The notes below the pieces were generated by a model. That model worked only from the letters and a program-made list of their open reading frames with translations, did no database searches and was not told the origin of the DNA. This document shows positions 61,120 to 64,000 of a stretch of 64,000 nucleotides of DNA, in pieces (position 1 is the first letter of the stretch; each line of letters begins with the position of its first letter). A program made the translations under genes and the position numbers. Origin of the DNA: Marasmius tenuissimus (taxonomy: Eukaryota > Basidiomycota > Agaricomycetes > Agaricales > Marasmiaceae); assembly GCA_029532415.1 (NCBI GenBank), contig JAQOTA010000064.1:372001-436000 (forward strand), given 5' to 3'.

Positions 61120-61774
61120 TGCCCTACAGCTCCTTCTCGTTGTGAGAGTACTTTGAAGGCAAGAGCGCCCGGGGTACGGGGCAACGTTTGGTAAACGCCA
61201 GCAGATCTAGAAACGAGACGACGAGCTGGCGAGGTCAAAGAAGTAAAGATAGGATCACAAATACCTATCACTCCCCGTCCCTTCGAGACTCGAACTGGTG
61301 AGACCTTGCCCCCATACCCAATGCCACTAGAGAGGATGAAGACGTTAGAAAGGATCGCGTCGTCACACCTAAGAGCGTCGTAATGAAGCATAGGTGAATG
61401 TGTTCTTGTGAGACGATTCTTTAGTGCCGAGCAAAGATCCAAATCTTTGAATAATGAGATCGACGTACTTGTTCTGGCGCCGACTCATCATACACTTGTT
61501 GGGGCGATTTGGCCCCTTCACCAAAAGCTGCATGTACATCGTTGATGGCATTGGGGAGAGATAGGCTAACCAATTCTTGGTCCCCGTAGTGGCTTGCAGA
61601 TGGGAAGTTATCTGGGAGAAGTTTCGGCGTACGGAACGGAGGTGGAATGAATTACAAAAGACAGAGAGCGACGGTAAGAATTGGATGGAGGACCATGTAA
61701 GGAGAGTACCGAAGATCTCCCGGCTCCTTTGTCTCCGGGATGACCAAACCCTGAGCAGTAAAAATCGCTGGTCA
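61120..61774. other. Duplicated flank of element C
   Basis: Continues the segment interrupted by element C: 61120-61690 matches about 39340-39930, including GGTATGGGGGC-like and ACTAGAGAGGATGAAGACG stretches. The minus-strand frame 61369-61818 repeats the coding-like peptide seen at 39642-39968 but shows no known domain. Confidence 0.4.
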
Positions 61775-61996
61775 CACTGCAGGCAATGCGGGATCGTATC
61801 GCTGTGAACCGAGTTCAACTCTGTTTACGCTCGGTTTCCGCCAAGTTTACCACGAATTGGCTGTATGTCCTACTTCACGTGACTTTCTCCTGCATGAGGC
61901 GAAGGCATGGACAACTTGCGGTGAACTTGGTGGAAACCGAGCGTAAACAGAGTTTACCTCGGTTCATGGTGACAAGAGCCCACTTTGCCTGCAGTG
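61775..61996. mobile_element. 222-bp CACTA-like MITE
   Basis: Ends are CACTGCAGGCAATGCGGG and (right, reverse complement) CACTGCAGGCAAAGTGGG. Similarity between the arms continues through CTCTGTTTACGCTCGGTTTC, so nearly the whole element folds into a hairpin. A 3-bp duplication TCA flanks it (61772-61774 and 61997-61999). Termini starting CACT plus a 3-bp duplication fit the CACTA/EnSpm superfamily. There is no coding capacity. Confidence 0.78.
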
Positions 61997-61999
61997 TCA

Positions 62000-64000
62000 C
62001 TCGGCATGACAATGAGGTTTTTTGATCTCCCGTGGTCCAGCGTTGGCTCTCTCAAAAGGAGTGATAGCTGCAAAGTACGAGCAAAATCATATCCTTTTGT
62101 AGAGCGGTTTCGGGAGGTTCACTGATGCGGGAAAAAGTGTCCAAGGGCGTTTGAATGTGTGTATCTGAGTGACACAGGAATCTCAACCTATTCAGTGTTG
62201 AATGTCACAAGGCTTAACATGAGAAAAGCACCTATGTTTTCCAACAGAGCCTATCGTAAACATGTCTTCAGAAGCTTATCGGCGGACTGGACTGTCTGCA
62301 TTTATCACGGCCAAGGAGGTGCCGATGTCTAACTTGGGAGAAAGCTCCACAACTGACCATTGAGCTTCTCCGAGGCTAAACCGTAGTGACGGCGGAGAAG
62401 TTCCATTCTGCTTGGATATCTGAGGTTCGGTGACGATAATCGACGCCGTGATTGAATGCAACAAGATACTGAAAGAGACCAATCGAGCAAAAAGTGTGGG
62501 CTAGTGCACGGTTAAAAATCCGGGAAGTACAGAGAACATAATACTACCGCTGAGAGTTCGTTCTAGCTTAGCTTTTGCACCGTCACGATAGCACGCATGT
62601 ACAAATCCCACGCTTAGACCAGCCACCTGACATGGCGCGTCCTTACAAGTGACCAAACAAGGACAATGAGGCATAAGATGGTCTTGTATTGCACTAATAC
62701 ATGTAGCTGTTCATCTAGACCCGCGGTCCCCATCGAACTCCAGTGACAGTTTCAACAAAACGTAAGTTTGAGGCTCAAGGAAAGGAGCAGGTTGACTTAC
62801 CCTACGTATTCTCTCCTCTAACAAAAACAAGAAACAAGATAAAGCGCCGGCACACAGGCCTGCCGAAGCCTGTCAGCGTTACAATATGGATGGGTCGGTA
62901 CGTGTGATGTTGAAACTACCCAATGGTCGACGAAAACTATACTTGCTAGGAGGCCAATTGCCGTTTCTCCGCGGAGAGGTAACATCGAAGCGGCCCGACC
63001 GAGCGCAAAAATACGAGGATCTCGTTTTTAAAGGTTGTCACTAGCTGTATGAACCTATTTGACAAGATATACCCATCCATCAGATACACCAATCAAGCAT
63101 ATAGTCAGAAGAACGTACCCCAGTCGAGGCCTTCGACAACGTATCTTTGGTCGATGATTATTAGCCATTATAGGTGTCATCCATTTGACCTAAAAGTCTG
63201 ACAGCATTGAACGTGAACAGCGAGTACGAGAGTTCGAGGCCATGCAGTCTGACATGGACCATAAGGTACATAGTCAGCCTGTTTAATTGGACCTTAGTCA
63301 CCTAACGAAAGGCAGAAGCCATCTCTCAGCGACAAGGGTTAAGAATATAAGCGACAAGCCGTACCGTGAAGCAAACCCGAAGTCAAAGTACAAGCGAAAT
63401 GCCCTTCGTATCCCCAGATCCTTGAACAAAAGCGGCGAGCCCTGGCAATACCAAAGCCAAACGGAACCTGCCCCAGCCGGCTTTGAGCTGAGTAATGTAC
63501 AAGACAACAAGATCCCGGGTGAGCAACGCACCATGAATATCTTCACCGCAAGCTCAAACAACAGGAGTGGGGGTTTGAATTAGGCCGGTCCACCCTAGAA
63601 TATGAAATAACGCCTCGTCTCTCAGGGTTGGAGGCTGGTAAAAAGAGGTCGCTTGTAAGTACAAGAGAAGTATGGGAATTTTAGACCAACGTAGCGATAA
63701 ATAGGCATACACCTTTGCCCACTGTGGATAACTCTGCTATCCACCATCCCCCGCCTACTTCGAGATATCTATCGAGTGTCTTCTCCACTTTGAGACTCTA
63801 ACGGGTTCATGGCCGTCGACCGATCCCAGCTGAGAAGGATTCAAGGACGTGGATCGTGGACGGAGCTGGGACTAGAAGACGGCGCTGAAAGATGGTGGGA
63901 TCTGTGCCACTAGAATGGGCGATATGGAAATAAAAGACTCCCGGTGGAGGTTTTTGTTGTGCTGGTGGAGGTAACGGCGTGGATCCGCCGGCGATGTGAA
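62000..64000. other. Degraded duplicate of 41.1-42.8 kb
   Basis: Matches 41100-42771 with many differences and small indels. Frames are shorter than in copy 1, so whatever gene was present is more decayed here. A plus frame at 63287-63583 (98 residues) has no recognisable motif. No intact gene seen. Confidence 0.35.

Larger units (their letters stand above)
51740..64000. repeat. Large duplicated segment, copy 2 (partner 30985-42771)
   Basis: Collinear with copy 1; the window edge (ending CCGGCGATGTGAA) corresponds to about 42771, so the duplication probably continues outside. Copy 2 lacks element B, carries element C (57852-61111), has lost about 200 bp upstream of PF5, and carries the CACTA-like MITE at 61775-61996. 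The stretch beyond 62.2 kb is more degraded than in copy 1. Confidence 0.8.

Noticed and set aside
1..64000. CRISPR array, bacterial operons, riboswitches or prophage
   Set aside because: Short arrays here are degenerate transposon subterminal repeats without spacers of even length, and gene structure is clearly intron-rich fungal.

Overview
The window reads as nuclear DNA of a filamentous basidiomycete, most likely an Agaricomycete. Genes are split by many introns of about 45-65 bp with GT...AG ends and CTAAC/CTAAA branch sites, three protein families are ones I know only from agaricomycete genomes, and bacterial operon structure is absent. Most short open frames are not genes. The window is an accessory region built from recently duplicated paralogues and DNA transposons.

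Layout. (1) 0.3 kb: a TA-flanked MITE. (2) Five minus-strand paralogues of one uncharacterised family (PF1-PF5, my names) start at 5996, 29001, 38103, 48229 and 56787. PF2, PF4 and PF5 read open through every exon; PF5 gives 843 residues over 14 exons. PF1 has a 1-nt deletion and PF3 a late stop codon. The tails are assembled from phase-2 symmetric mini-exons whose number differs between copies. (3) 9658-17736: an 8.1-kb transposon (element D) with 8-bp target duplications. It encodes a MULE-type transposase fused to a USP-like protease domain and a PHD-like finger, and is itself broken by a 602-bp hAT-type element inserted at the protease His motif. (4) 18154-20019 and 31115-33119: two smaller elements (A, B) with D-like ends and 8-bp target duplications, each carrying its own subterminal repeat motif. 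(5) 20997-25054: a tandem pair of seven-helix membrane protein genes, the first decayed and the second intact (348 residues, 10 exons). (6) About 30985-42771 and 51740-64000 are two copies of one large segment, carrying PF3 and PF5. Because of this duplication the empty target sites of elements B (31115-33119) and C (57852-61111) can be read inside the window. (7) 61775-61996: a CACTA-like MITE.

How it fits together. The duplicated blocks supply paralogues, the transposons mark the blocks after duplication, and the PF family diversifies by gain, loss and fusion of in-frame exon modules. The PF family has no function I can name. Its N-terminal motif resembles one I recall from agaricomycete NLR-like and other proteins, so a recognition or defence role is possible but only inferred. 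The most interesting structures are element D with its relatives A and B (same ends, different subterminal arrays) and the exon-module tails of the PF family.
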